Positions 48,480 through 60,519 of a stretch of 64,000 bases of DNA are shown piece by piece (within the stretch, counting starts at the first letter, position 1; the number at the start of each line of letters is the position of its first letter). The stretch is from Amblyomma americanum (Eukaryota; Arthropoda; Arachnida; Ixodida; Ixodidae), in assembly GCF_052857255.1 (NCBI RefSeq), contig NC_135497.1, positions 113,913,956 through 113,977,955 on the forward strand. The letters are read 5' to 3'. Below the pieces are notes generated by a model. The model ran no database searches. It saw only the letters and a list, made by a program, of their open reading frames with translations, and was not told the origin of the DNA. Both the position numbers and the translations under genes were made by a program.

Positions 48480-48640
48480 TAGTTGAGTAGAGTGCGCAGA
48501 CGGTTGGGCCAGTTGGTCAATTATCACTCCAAGGATTTTTTATTTTTGCGCAAAACAGACGATTTTTTACGGGATAAACAAAGACTTGTGCTTGTTTGTG
48601 TTTCTCTCGTAAGTCCCGTCTGTTTTACGCAGAAATTCTC
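48480..48640. other. Inverted pair with Penelope-like terminal sequence, tentative
   Basis: AAAACAGACG at 48552-48561 pairs with CGTCTGTTTT at 48617-48626. The stretch opens with GGGCCAGTTGGTCAATTATC and contains a CTTGTGCTTGTTTGTGTTTC segment, the kind of sequence I associate with tick Penelope terminal repeats. The nested insert at 18548 shows a similar GTTGGTTCAT word. The resemblance is weak. Confidence 0.3.
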
Positions 48641-48649
48641 TTCCAGTGA

Positions 48650-49848
48650 TACCGGCGGGAGGTCGACGAAATGCAGTTACGCGGTTTGGCAAAATGCTTC
48701 CCGTTAGGGTGCCTCGACCTATGTTTCCCCGGCAGTACCATGCAGCGCAGTCGAAGAAGCAGCAGCACAACGAGTGGAAACAAGGAGGAGCATTTCATCG
48801 CAGTAAACGCTGAACTGAGCTTGGTGACACCGCGCTTACTGCACAACTTTGCCGATACGCCTTTCCTCGGCTGGGGCAAAGAAACTGCAGTCGCGAGCTG
48901 AATGAGCAGTGAGGAACGCACAGCGGGGCAGCTTTCATGAACCTCTACTAGAGCAGTGTAACGCCCCCTCCCTCGCAGCGATCTGGTGGCCCGCTAAGGC
49001 ACTCTCGGGGATAGAAGTCTCCGGGACACGCGAAAAGCTATTCGGGCGTGCAGTTTTTATGATTTCCAACGATGAAGTCATTTCACTAACACGCAGCACA
49101 GCAAAACGAGTCTGGCTTCTATCCCTACCAATGTGAAATTTATAGAGGCCATTTATCTACCGGCTTCAGATGACGCTTACGCGTCATACGCGTCACAGTA
49201 CTTTTGTCACTGATAGCACGTGCCGTGCGTCCATCGGTAGAAATTTCAGCGCTCTTCGACTCAAGCTCATGCTTCCTGCGGGACTCTCTCTCCCCACTCG
49301 CTGAACCTTGTCCTGCATCATTCTTCCAGCGTACAACCATCCTCCTCGCGCGCACATTTGAGATGCGCTCAACTCCCGTGTGTAGCGGCACAAACATAAT
49401 ATGTACGCTGCGCAAGAGCTCCAGACATAATCAGCAACGAGCAGCCCCATTTAGCAAATGCTGTAATTACATATAGGCTCTGCTCTTCTCCGCTCGAGAT
49501 ATTACGAGCTGAAAATGCCGACAGTCCCCACACTAGCCCTGGTTCTTAAACGCGAGGTATACAGCAGTGTTGTCGACTCACTTCAGTCGTGCACGTCCTC
49601 TTGGCGCCGGCCTGCTTTGAAGCTATATGATAAACCAAGCGGCCCACCAGCAGGGTTTCAAGTGAATGAATGCGAGCGCGCGAAAGAACTTGGCTCGTTG
49701 TCAGGATATTGTGGGCGGCTTGAGGGTTGGTTGGCGCCGAAATTATTTAATCGGGCCAACGTGCCCACCACTGCACTCTCCGTAAGTTCGGAGGGGGGAG
49801 GAGCGACCAACTCCTCCACCCCACGTGCGAATGACGAGACTTGGACTG
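48650..49848. other. No gene recognised (unassigned sequence)
   Basis: Mixed sequence with frames up to about 115 codons and no domain. GGTTGGCGCCGAAATTATTT at about 49730-49749 is noted in the findings as a possible primer-binding-type sequence. Confidence 0.45.
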
Positions 49849-50072
49849 CTGAGCGGCGATAGGGGCCGCGCCTGATTAGCCGTTGGCCAAAGGCACGAGA
49901 CGTGTACATGTTCGCTAACAACACTTTACTCAGGTATACACCAACAACGAAATGTTACAGCTGAGCGGCGATAGGGGCCGCGCCTGATTAGCCGTTGGCC
50001 AAAGGCACGAGACGTGTACATGTTCGCTAACAACACTTTACTCAGGTATACACCAACAACGAAATGTTACAG
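49849..50072. repeat. Perfect 112-bp tandem duplication
   Basis: 49849-49960 and 49961-50072 are identical base for base, starting CTGAGCGGCGATAGGGGCC and ending CGAAATGTTACAG. The sequence on either side is single-copy. No mismatch was found, so the event is very recent, or it is a strain-specific or assembly duplication. On the minus strand the unit begins CTGTAACATTTCG. Confidence 0.97.
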
Positions 50073-52199
50073 AACAACGCGCCTAGCAAAATAGCGCGGT
50101 ACAAAGGCACGACGCAAATAAACACAGAATGAGGACGCAAACTAACTATATTAGCATGAAGAATGAAACATGGGGCGACAACCGTACAACAACGTTACAA
50201 GATTAAAACACCCCTGTACGAAAGGTCAAGACAAGCAACCGTGGGAGCGACAAAACAAAGAAAAGTTCGCGAGACTCGGTGGCTTAGCTGCGTATAGTGG
50301 CAAGGTCCGGTCGCAGGGAGCGTCGATGCGGTTGATCGTGGCGGGACTGAATGGGATGACGTGGATACGGGCAAACTTGAGCCACGCTTCTTTGGGGCCG
50401 CCGTCACCGCTCTCTACGCGTCAGACCCCCGCCTAGGCTCGTTTGCCGATCACTTCTATGGCTGGCATCGCGCCCGTCCTCACGCACCAATTTCTCCAGG
50501 CCAACTGCTCGCCTCGCGGTTTTCCCGCCGCCGCGTTCTCATGCCAAAAAAAAAAAAAATAAACTCTTCAAGCGCCGCGAACAATCCAGACGCAAATATT
50601 GAAAGGGGAAAAAATGCCAAGAAATGATGAAGGAACACGAGAGAAAGCCCCGATGCTAACGAGGATCATATGCGAAGGTCGCGAAGGGTGCCGTGACATT
50701 CAACCCACAGCTCCTCGTTCTTACAACGTACGAGCGCTCGCGTCCAGGCGACAATACGGCCAGGGGGCGGAACGGCCTTTAATGACCTTCCGGAGTCGCA
50801 AGGGGTTAACCGTCCTCGCTGGGGGTCAAAATCGTCGCCGCCGCGCCGCGACATGTGACCGAAAAACAGAGGCGCCTTGGCTACATCGGCCGCAAAAGTG
50901 AACGAAGGGCAGGGCAGGCACGAACTTTGTGACACTCGGGCAGGTGTGAACGCATCGCAGATAAGAGTCATAAATACAGCCCTTACTATTACTGACCTGC
51001 GAAGCCCGCAAAGTTGACGCTGAAGTTTCTCCGCCGAGATGTGATAATAAAGGCTGTTTTCGGTCCTTTCTCAGTCACTTATTTTTGTTTGCAGCGCGAG
51101 CGAGTCCAACACGGCCACCGGAATCCTCGAAAGGAGCGCTCTGTCAGATTATGCGGCTATAGCATCTGCCTGTGTATACAACCATGAAGAAGACCTGATC
51201 GGGAAGTTGTGCCAAGGAAATGCATCGAATTCTTCGGGGAGCCCCACCAATTACGTGCCGCCAATAAAAGGAGACAACAAAAAATTTAATTTTTGCGATG
51301 AAACATAATGAAGGAGAGGTGTCACTTTGACACGCAGGGTATTGGGTCACGCCGCCAAGTTGAAAGAAAAGCAGTAAATGAATCCTGTTTTACACAAGTA
51401 ATGCGCACTCTGCGTCTACCACGCCAGCAAAATCAACTCGCCCAAAGGAACCATACTGCCTGCAGCGATGGTACTGACATCCCCGGTACAGCGGCTAAAT
51501 CTGCTACAGGACTTCAGTATAGGTGACGCTGCTTCCTTCAGTGAGCTATCAAGGGGCTTTACGGTGAGCTGCGCCCTCGGAACGGGCTGGCGGAAAACTC
51601 TGCGCCCTCTGAACAGGCTGTAAGTTAGTGCAACGACTTGATTTTCGCGAGTTGGCAAAAAACGCTGCTCCTTAGTAAACAGCCTTCACTCTTTCGTCTC
51701 CGTTGGTTGGTTGTTCCTTTGGACACCACCACTGCTATATTCCGGCAAGTTTTAGTCCACAGTAGTCAGAGTAATAAGCGAAACATTAGTTTTTTAGTTT
51801 AAATTTTTCTTCGTATACAACAAACACTTCAGCTGTTTGACGTCGTAATGACGTCTTGCCGCTGCTAAACCTTGCTACCTGACAACGCTTTTTCGCTGGC
51901 AGATGATTGATGCAGCTTAGCTCAGCAGGATCGGCCACATCAATGTGGCTGCTCTAACGACAGCAGCCTTTAATGCGTGAAAGAAGCCACTGCACGACGT
52001 AAGCTGGAAAGATCTCGCTCCAGGTGACACTTCTACGTCAGATCGCCAATCCCCCCCAGTGCAAGAGGTGCGCGAATAATACGGCGCCTAAGTGTGAACG
52101 CCGATGTCGACGCTTTTATGCTGCGGATATACTTAGAGGCCGCCCGCTGACCCTGTGGGTACACGCTGTACAGCTTGTTCTAGATCGCTGTATACAACG
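50073..52199. other. No gene recognised (unassigned sequence)
   Basis: Mixed sequence with a 13-base A run near 50550. Frames of up to about 101 codons have no domain. TTGGTTGGTTG at about 51702-51712 followed by a TTCCTTTGGACACCACCAC segment could be the reverse complement of a LINE tail of the (CCAA)n type. Confidence 0.45.
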
Positions 52200-52580
52200 T
52201 CGCTGTCGCTCAGGGCCACAAACGGTCGTAAGCGAAAAACGTGCTCTGCTTAGGCAATGTGTTTGCTCAAAGGGAACCCGCTATGTTCGCACCTGCTTCG
52301 CCCTTGCGTGCTCGGCCTTGGCCAAGCATCGCGCCTGCAGCGAGCGCACGCCGCCGGCGCCAACGCGGGCGCGCGCATCCAGGTCGAGCTCCGTCGAGCG
52401 TCGCCCCGAGGCGGCGCCACTCGTCTGGCGGCCAGCGCCGCCGCTGCCGCCTCCGATGACAAAGACGCTTCGGCGCGCTAGGCTGCCGTTTGGCGCCTTG
52501 GTGCGTTGCTGTTTCCACCGCTAGTGGAGCCACCCGCGTCGGACCAGAGCGGCTTGCCAGAGCTGCCCCCGGGAAATGCA
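52200..52580. other. GC-rich, CpG-dense block
   Basis: About 380 bp dominated by GCGCC, GCCGCC and CGAGC words. Four overlapping frames on both strands are open over 70-166 codons and all are Ala/Arg-rich, the signature of base composition rather than coding. It could be a CpG island. Confidence 0.5.
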
Positions 52581-52589
52581 AGCAAGAGG

Positions 52590-54242
52590 AAGTACAATGG
52601 AGGTGTCAGTCATCTCATGTAATTGGATTACTTTGTTCAGTAGCAAGTTTTCGGGAGTCACTGCACCACAATACGCGACGAAGTATTCCCGCCAAAAATG
52701 TGTAGCTTCTGTGCAACGGTTTCTCCTGTAGCTAAGCTCTGTTCAGCGGTAGTTCCCTTTCCTCTTAGTCTAAACTCGTTGCCAATGGCGTTTGCAACAA
52801 TAGTAAGTTTACTTTAGTTTATCATGTACTGCCTGCGGTTTCTTAAAACTATAAAACCATTGAAATGTTTGGCATAGCTAGACAGAATTGGCTAACTGGA
52901 AGTGACATGAGGTGGAAATCTGCAGCATGGCTGCTACGAGGTGTCCCTAATGTAACGCATACAGAAAGCCAGCCATGCATAAGACCTCAAAAGTAACTAC
53001 AGAACTTTCTTGATGTTGGTTATTTTGCTATTTAGCTGAAGAAAATGACGCGCATAGCAGTACTTAAAGAGTGGCTGCATAAATCCATAAAAACCAGATT
53101 ACATTTGCAAGTTTCCAGCCGATTGACGTAGGTTACTTTCAGATCCAGACGTCAATGAAGATTATTTGCAGTTCCTTGGCTCCAGTCGCCACAAAGGAGC
53201 AGGTTTTAAATTATTGCTTTTCCTGCTTTGTTTGCATTTTTATCGCCAATTTTTAATTACCTACAGCTATCTATACTTATGCACCATATTTATGTGTATA
53301 CCTGCTGTACTTTACAAAAAAATATTTTTCTCTCCTCAGCATTATTGAATTGCTATCGTAATGTGTAGTATCAGTTTCTACCAGGGCGTATATTTAAAAA
53401 TAGTTTTGTAATTCAGCTTAAACACAAGTAGGATGGTCTTCTGTTTTGGAATTAATGAAAACGAGAAAAACTAGTGAGGAAGAACAACACATGACACCGT
53501 CATTCTCATGCAGCACAAAAATATTTTTTTTTTTGCTCAGTTCAGTTATTATAACGAAATGTTGGTGCATGTCAGTGACACTTCATACTCCACTTATTGG
53601 CATAAAGTAACGTAACTTTCGGACTGTGCTGAAGATGTTAAAAAGCAGCCGTCTCTAATCTTTCACCTACAGGTTCAGTAAAAATGGCCCATAACCACCT
53701 ATAAGCTAAATCGTGCGCATGTAACACAGAGGGCAGATAAAAGTAAACAGTAAACAAAAGGGATAAGCAATCGTAACTTACACTTGATATCTGCCTTGTT
53801 CCTTGTAATTCAAGTGCAACCTGTTAAAAGTTGCAATGTGCATGCAATGTGCATCCTTTCATTAGGGCCTGGAACAGAACACATCCCCCCTGAGGAGAGT
53901 CGAACACCTCCCAGTACATTTAACTCATCACGTAACTGCCGGTTTGTGGACATTCCTGCAGCACGCGGTTGACCTTCTCGTATAAGCCACCGCATGTCCA
54001 AAATAGCCTCTATGAAGTGTCTCAAAGAAACCGAATGTATTGTGCATGACACACCCATAAACGAAGGCAAGCGGTGAGACTAAGTTTGCATGCTGCGTAG
54101 CAATATTTAAAAAAAAAATATATATTTATGCAATATCTGTCTTCAATAAACCTGGAAAGAAGTGCACACAAAAACTTATCTTCAGTTAAGAGTTTATCGG
54201 ATAGATGGCGGACATTTTCGGCACTCCATTGGAGATTTTCGG
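52590..54242. other. No gene recognised (AT-rich)
   Basis: Mostly AT-rich. The 86-codon minus-strand frame 53810-54070 is fairly protein-like but unrecognised, with no clear start or splice context. Confidence 0.45.
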
Positions 54243-54258
54243 CAGTTCTCTTGCTGAA

Positions 54259-54500
54259 GAGCCGCCGCGGTGGCTCAGTGATTATGACGCTCGGCGGCAG
54301 ACCCGAGAGACTCGGTTTCGATCCCGGCCGCGGCGGTCCCATTTCGATGGAGGCGAAATTCTAGAGGTCCGTGTACAGTGCGATGACAGTGCACGTTAAA
54401 GAATACCATGTTGTCGAAATTTCCGGAGCCCTTCACTACGACGTCCCTCACAGCTTGATTCGCTCTGAGACGTTAAACCACCATTAACCATAAACCGAAC
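54259..54500 (+). mobile_element. Ruka-type tRNA-derived SINE, copy 3, with 16-bp perfect duplication
   Basis: The head reads GCCGCCGCGGTGGCTCAGTG (box A TGGCTCAGTGATT) and a box-B-like GTTTCGATCCCGG, then GATGGAGGCGAAATTCTAGA, GTGCACGTTAAAGAATACCA and the end GACGTTAAACCACCATTAAC followed by CATAAACCGAAC. CAGTTCTCTTGCTGAA occurs at 54243-54258 and again at 54501-54516, identical over 16 bp. This is the clearest target-primed insertion of the family here and the only plus-strand copy with the standard 3' end. Confidence 0.96.
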
Positions 54501-54516
54501 CAGTTCTCTTGCTGAA

Positions 54517-55100
54517 AGTTTCCGTATAATGTACTGACGCCGTTTGCGACTTTCACTGCGGAAAAATGTGGCCCCGTACATTTCATGCCTCTACTGCTCT
54601 AAGTTGGATTGGCAAGCGCGCAGGCTGAGCTATCTTGAGTACATGAGATATCGGTGTACAGCTGTCCCTTGTCGTTATGCTTAATGCCAAGTTTACGCAT
54701 TAGAATTTGTAGACGACAAAAGGAAGATCTTTTCATTTATAGATCATTTTCGATCTTTGCAGAAGCACCAAAAGTTGCGGACGGCTTCAAGGCGAGGAAG
54801 TTTACAGTAGATGGTCAACAACAACTGTCACCTGATGCTCGGCCTCAAGGAAAGCGTCGCGCTAAGCTGCTTGCTGCCAGCCTCCGATGCACTCGACTCA
54901 AGAGAGCAGCGGGCTACGGAAAGCAATGGACTCGCCTCACGCTCAAAGGACCCGGGATGAAATTCGGAAAGGAATAGTTTTTGTCCAACACCTGGTGAGA
55001 ACTGCAAATTTGAGCAAGACACGTGTGACGAAATGCGAGCCCGTGACACGAGCAACGCACTCTGCATAGTCATAGGCTTAGTTCAAGAAAATTAATGTGT
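54517..55100. other. No gene recognised (unassigned sequence)
   Basis: Short frames only; 54654-54977 (107 codons, plus strand) is Arg/Lys-rich with no domain. Confidence 0.45.
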
Positions 55101-55104
55101 ACAA

Positions 55105-55585
55105 GTTTAGGAGTTAATTTGGATAATATTTGGCAAAATTACTTTTTAAAACCAATCAAAATTCATGCTAATTACTTTCGTAAAAAACATGCAGATGTAA
55201 TTAAATTGCGTCACCTTTTACTGCTCACGAAACACGAGAAGTAATGCCATTATATTACAATTACTTCTCGAAAGTAAATTGTTTTTTTTAAGTTTTCACG
55301 CTTATAAAAGTGCAGTGACAACAGCACCCACAAGCAACTGAGGTTTCTTAGTTTACGTTATCGCAGCAGCGACTCAGTTTCAAAGTAGGCATTGTGAAAA
55401 GTTTGCCTTGCGTTGGCGGTACAAAGACAATAGTTTTGCCGGCACAAAGAGCACTGATTTTTTAAATAAAACGTAATTTCGAAAGTAATTAATTACTTTT
55501 GATCAAAGACATCATTATGGGACTGAACTACACCGACCAAGAAAGTAATTGATTTCATTAGAAATTGCCGGATAAGTAATGAAAT
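55105..55585. mobile_element. AT-rich element candidate with repeated GTAATT/AATTAC words
   Basis: TAATTACTTT, GTAATTAA, AATTACTTCTC, GAAAGTAATTAATTACTTTT and GAAAGTAATTGATTTC recur in both orientations through this stretch. The pattern resembles short non-autonomous elements seen in many arthropods whose ends are rich in GTAATT. I could not define exact ends or a target duplication, so the call is tentative. No coding potential. Confidence 0.4.
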
Positions 55586-56140
55586 TTATTGACCGTAGTT
55601 TAATTGCTGCTACGTCTGCATGGTGGCGCCATCAATGCAATATCCGCTGATCAGGGACAGAAGCACAGGCAAACTCTGTGCTGCACGCAGCCACCGACGC
55701 GTATCACGCGAACTAGGGCGCACAGATACCGTTCCATATTGTCGCATATACGTGAAGGCACACAAGAGCTGACGCTCCAGTGACTCTCAGACTTTCAAGT
55801 GGCAATATCGTTAAAACTAGGAGTGCGGTGCACATCAATGGGCTTTGTGACGCTGACTTAGCAAGATAGACGACTGGCGCTACTAGTTTTTGCATGATTA
55901 AGAGATGCAAAATTTCATCAATCAATAATTTTTCTGTTCAAACAGTTTTTCTGTTCAAAGAGCCCCAATTTCGAATCTTCTTTTGTGTGCCGGCTGCCGA
56001 TTCACTTACAATGTTACAAGGATTCATTCAGATGCATTCGCATTTTACGGTATACTCGTCAAATGGCGAAGCCAGAATTGGTGGAAGGCAGTATTAGAAA
56101 AAGCCACTGCTAAAGTGGGCTTTCGCTGCAGTGCCGTAAA
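55586..56140. other. No gene recognised (unassigned sequence)
   Basis: Mixed sequence with frames of up to 75 codons. No repeat ends recognised before the SINE. Confidence 0.45.
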
Positions 56141-56152
56141 TTATGTTCGTGT

Positions 56153-56399
56153 CGTGGTTCTGGTTTATGGTTTATGGGGGTTTAACGTCCCAAAGCGACT
56201 CAGGCTTTGAGGCACGCCATAGTGAAGGGCTCCGAAATTTCGACCCCCTGGGGTTCTTTAACGTGCACTTACATCGCACAGTACACGGGCCTCTAGAATT
56301 TCGCCTCCATCGAAATGCGACCGCCGTGGCCGGGATCGAACCCGCGTCTTTCGACTCAGTTGCAGAGCCCCACAATCACTGAGCCATCGCGACACCTTT
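56153..56399 (-). mobile_element. Ruka-type tRNA-derived SINE, copy 4, with 12-bp perfect duplication
   Basis: On the minus strand the head contains GGTGTCGCGATGGCTCAGTG and a perfect box B GGTTCGATCCC, then GGCGAAATTCTAGAGGCCC, GTGCACGTTAAAGAACCCCA and the standard end GACGTTAAACCCCCATAAAC with a CATAAACCAGAACC tail. TTATGTTCGTGT lies at 56141-56152 and again at 56400-56411. Sequence quality is close to what I expect for an active copy. Confidence 0.95.
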
Positions 56400-56411
56400 T
56401 TATGTTCGTGT

Positions 56412-58135
56412 TCATACCAAGCATGCGCACTTGCTCCGTTAAAGCTCCGGTAGCGATATACTGCCGGCCTGATTAGGCCAGGTTTCGAATAAATCTGAGC
56501 GTTGGTTCTCACGCGCGCGGTGTTGAGGTGGTGCGAAGTTTAGGGCAGCCAGGTCCCTACATCTGCAAAGTTCTCCGCGCGATTTAGACCCCCGCGGAAA
56601 GAGGTAAAATGTAAAAAGATAACCAGTTAGCCTCGAACGGCGCAACGAATTTCACTGGCAGCCTAAATTGGGTGCCGACAAGAAACTTGTTTTGGAGCAA
56701 GCGCTGGTTAGAGTGACTTCCAGAATTCTGCTGTGCAGCGCATGAGAATCACTTGGGTGAGCTGCCTTCGTGACGTGCCAGAATATGCGCTCCTGGCAAG
56801 TGAGCGGCGTCTGTTGTCGAGCTTTGATGGGCCAAGCGCCGCTTTAACCTCTCGCGATTCCAAAAATTTGACAAGCCTACAGAAACAGCCCGGCTTGGGC
56901 TTTGAGCGCCGTGCAATATACTTGGTAAAGTTTCAGAAGCACTTTCGAAAGCTCCTTTGACTTTTTCCACATTTCAAAAACTTACATAGCATTGCCATGT
57001 GCGTGGCTTTGAACTCACTATTCTCACCAACCACCCGACTATGTATGCTAATTAAAAAGTTAACGAAAATTTTCATCGAGCCATTCGATGTATATGCAAC
57101 CATTTGTCCTACCACCATTTATTGAAATTTGGGGCTGAGCAGCTGGTCCTTTCGAAGGTTACGTAACATAGTGTCTAGCCGTCTGCTTTAGAACCTCCCT
57201 GGATAAGTACTGTCCGGAACCCAATAATTCCAGATCGGTTGATCGGTCGATTTGAAGCTGTCGGGTTCCACGCATTTCCGAGGCACTGCCGGTTAACTCA
57301 GCGGCAGCCGAGGAAGAAAAGAATAAAATAGAGATGGTGCAGGACTGAAGTCGCCACGCCTTACATCTCGTTCGACGCCTTCAGCCCTCGGGAAGCAACG
57401 TGGTCGGCCTGCATAATGCTGGCCGCTTCTAACATCGCCCCGCCCGGTGCTGCAACTTTCGTAAATGTCGTCGTAACATTGTAGCAGCCATTTCACTTCA
57501 GGTTAGGCTGGAGGAAGCTGGACGGGCTGCACCGCGGGATTTTATCGTCTGCGCCACCCTCGGCGGTGGCTTCCTCTTGTGGCTGCAGGCTTTATCCCGG
57601 GGCCAGGGGCAATTTTATTCGCAAAACCGGGATTTCCATGTAAGAGGAGGCAGAAAAGGCGCTAGTGTCACATGGGCACTGGGATTTTGACACGTATCTC
57701 GAGCAAGACGAGAAAAAGTGCAGTTGCTCTCCTAATAAAATCGAGTATAATTAAGCACACAACGAAGAGGACCAAGCAAGAAAACAAATAAAGGCCAAGA
57801 TTAAAAGCAAAGTCCATTCCGTGAGCATCCGTTCCGAACCCAATTAAAGCCGCCATGACCACACAGGAAGTCAAAGATGCAAAACCAGAAGCGCGCTAGA
57901 ACAGGCACAAGGAGAGACGAGGCGGAGATGTAAGGATTGAAAGAACGAGTACGGAGGGCGAGAGAGCGAAGGCGCACGTGCAGCATTATGTTGCCAGCAT
58001 GTCCGGCTGCAGGGGTGTACTAATAGCTAGATGCAACGTTCGTACCGCCACCGATGGCATCGACTTCGCGCGCCGCATCAGTGGTGCAGAAAGAGTGCGC
58101 CTTAATTAAAACGCTCCCTTTAACTTTTTTTTTCC
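56412..58135. other. No gene recognised (unassigned sequence)
   Basis: Mixed sequence. At 57510-57580 the words GAGGAAGC and GCTTCCTC form a short inverted pair. No domain-bearing frame was found. Confidence 0.45.
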
Positions 58136-58139
58136 TTTC

Positions 58140-59000
58140 CCCCTCGCCAAAATCGGCATGGCCGCAGTTGAGTGTCGGCGTCATTTAAAACATGGCGTAG
58201 AAGTAGCAAAAATAAAAAAGGGGAGTGGGGGGATGGACAGCTCGCCGCCCCGCGCAGAGTGTACCCTGGCCGCTGCGGCTGCTGCTGCAGGTCGGTTGTT
58301 TTCTCGCGGGCCTTGCGTGGCTGGGCATTTTTTTACGACTTCACTCCGATAACGCGCGGCCGAAGGGACTTGTTTTCGCACAGCGCAAGAAAGATTGGGA
58401 CACGCATCTGCGGCGGACAGCGCGCACGATATGTGGGAAATTGGTCGGGAAAGGAGGGGGGGAGCGTCCGTCGGCGAAGCGCGCAGATAGGCGGGCCGCC
58501 GCGGCGCTTGCTTTATGCCTATCAATGCGCTGCGCCGGCCTTGTCAACAAACAAAGAGCAGACGCTGCAGCGACCGTCGCAAGTGGCAGGACCCGCGCCG
58601 CAGCTTGCATCCAAACCGCGCCATTATACGCGCGCGGCCACCTCGCGCGATAACCGCGCGACCAACGGGCCTCGCTCCTTGCCCCCCTCCGCCTCTCCCG
58701 TCCTGCTGGCTGAAAAGCTGCTGCTCGCTCTTTTCTTTTGCCTTTAATGGTGCGCCCGGGCCAGAGAATAATCCGTCACCAGAGCACGCCGCTGTTCCTC
58801 GCGAATGGCCTTTTAGCCCTCGGCGGTGCGGCGGCAGATCCGAGGTGCTGCAGGAAGCGGTACGCCACTCGGACTCCTCCTCGAGAACGCGCCCCTCCGT
58901 CCCAACTGCACGAAGGAGCGGAGGAATGGATCGTGTTATTGACACGCGAGAGCAGGTTCTCTCCCTGGTAGCGAAGGCTGGGCCCGGCCGCCCCGTGTGA
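58140..59000. other. GC-rich, CpG-dense block
   Basis: About 860 bp, the largest CpG-dense block of the second half. Frames are open on both strands (191 codons plus, 58172-58747; 204 codons minus, 58544-59158) but the products are Arg/Ala/Ser-rich with no domain and overlap each other. ATGGCCGCAGTTGAGTG near 58158 would be an acceptable start context, but the 64-codon frame it opens is not recognisable. A promoter-linked CpG island is the most likely functional reading. Confidence 0.5.
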
Positions 59001-59009
59001 GACCCTCCC

Positions 59010-60184
59010 CAGGTCCCATCTTCGCCAAGGCTCCCGTCACAACAGCATGGACTCCACGTACGGGAGGACAGTAGCTGTCGACGCTTTTGCGTTGTGGAGC
59101 GCTGTGTTCTAACCACCACTGCGCCCTTACTAAGCCTTTCGGGGCATTCAGTTTGCACCGTTGACTAGTGGCTTAATTATCCGGTATCGGTTACTGTGAA
59201 CGAATGACCAGCAGCGGTGGATATGAATAAGCGCTCCGCCTCCCACCCTGGGGCTTGGAAACGCCTGTCGACAAGCGCCCCCTCATGCCGGTATCTACTC
59301 GGTTCATCACGATGCTGCATTTCTCATCGTACGGCGCATATATTATCGGCACTTGGGCCTCTGTTAACGCACGTCATACTCTATGTTGTCCATTTCAGGC
59401 CAAGTTTTGTGTGACTATAATCAAGAGCAGTTAAGGGCCGTACTGTACTCTGCTCACACTTTTTAAGTTTCATTTCTAAGTTAGCATGCTTTTCCGCTAG
59501 AAATAAATTCATGTTACGTTGATCCGACAGTTCTGCGCTGTTTCGCCTATTTGTACAGCGTGTTATAGGCTCTCAATGGATGGCGCATCTCAACGCACCC
59601 GAGTTGGATCTTTGTGATCAATCTCACTTTTTTTTAGCGCTCTCACGCGACATTCACTTCCTCACATTATTTGGTTTCGCATTCTGAAAATTAATCATCC
59701 ATAAAGTGCCGCCGTGCCGAAAAGCGCGCCGCCCACCCCTAACGACATGTACAGGGTTGTCTAATGTTTGGCTGAACATGCCAGTATAGGTGGGCAAAGA
59801 AGCGCAGAGGGCGCTGAAGGTGCTGCTTGTCGTCTGTGCCTTCGGTTCGAAGAGCGGCTCAGATGAACCCACTGGCTCTCCGCAGATCACAGCCACGCCC
59901 TATGAGTGGACGGCCTTGTACCTAATGCGACGCAAACTAGCGGGTTAATAAAAAATCATCAAGAACGGTATATTTCCTTTCAACCGAAGTAATGCACGTC
60001 ATCCGTACAACTTTAGAGAAGCGCTCATACACGTGCTCCATGCATGCCGTTGTGTTAAGTGAGGTAGTCATAACTATACATAAGCTTACGCCAAGGTGAG
60101 CATAAATGTTTTTTGGTACTTAGTAACAGAATATAACATAATGTTAGATGTTTATTGCTGCGATTGATCACCACGTCTCTGCGC
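59010..60184. other. No gene recognised (unassigned sequence)
   Basis: Mixed sequence with frames of up to about 80 codons, none recognisable. Confidence 0.45.
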
Positions 60185-60192
60185 AACGTTTT

Positions 60193-60511
60193 GAAAAATG
60201 AAATTTGGTTTTTGGGGAACGGAAATGGCGCATTATCTGTCCCATATATCGGCGGACACCTGAACCGCACCGTAAGGGAAGGGATAAAGGAGGGACTGAA
60301 AGAAGAAACGAGGAAAGAGGTGCCGTAGTGAAGGGCTCCGGAATAATTTCGACCACTTGGGGATCTTTAACGTGCACTGACATCGCACAGCACACGGGCG
60401 CCTTAGCATTTCGCCTCCATCGAAACGCAGCCGCCGCGGTCGGGTTCGAGCCCGGGAACACCGGATCAGTAGCCGAGCGCCCTAACCACTGGGCCACCGC
60501 GGCGGGTCTGG
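60193..60511 (-). mobile_element. Ruka-related SINE with alternative 3' module, 8-bp duplication
   Basis: On the minus strand the head and middle match the Ruka-type copies (CGCGGTGGCCCAGTGGTTAG box A; box-B-like GGGCTCGAACCCG; GATGGAGGCGAAATGCTAAG; GTGCACGTTAAAGATCCCCA). After CCCTTCACTACGGC it switches to ACCTCTTTCCTCGTTTC, TCCCTTCCCTTACGGTGCGG, GTTCAGGTGTCCGCCGATAT and ends with a GGCGCCATTTCC-like segment and CCCCAAAAACCAAATT. AACGTTTT occurs at 60185-60192 and 60512-60519. The 3' module is shared with 41991-42235. Confidence 0.88.
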
Positions 60512-60519
60512 AACGTTTT

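Noticed and set aside
52200..52580. Ala/Arg-rich coding exon
   Set aside because: Four overlapping frames on both strands are equally open, which points to base composition rather than selection for one protein.
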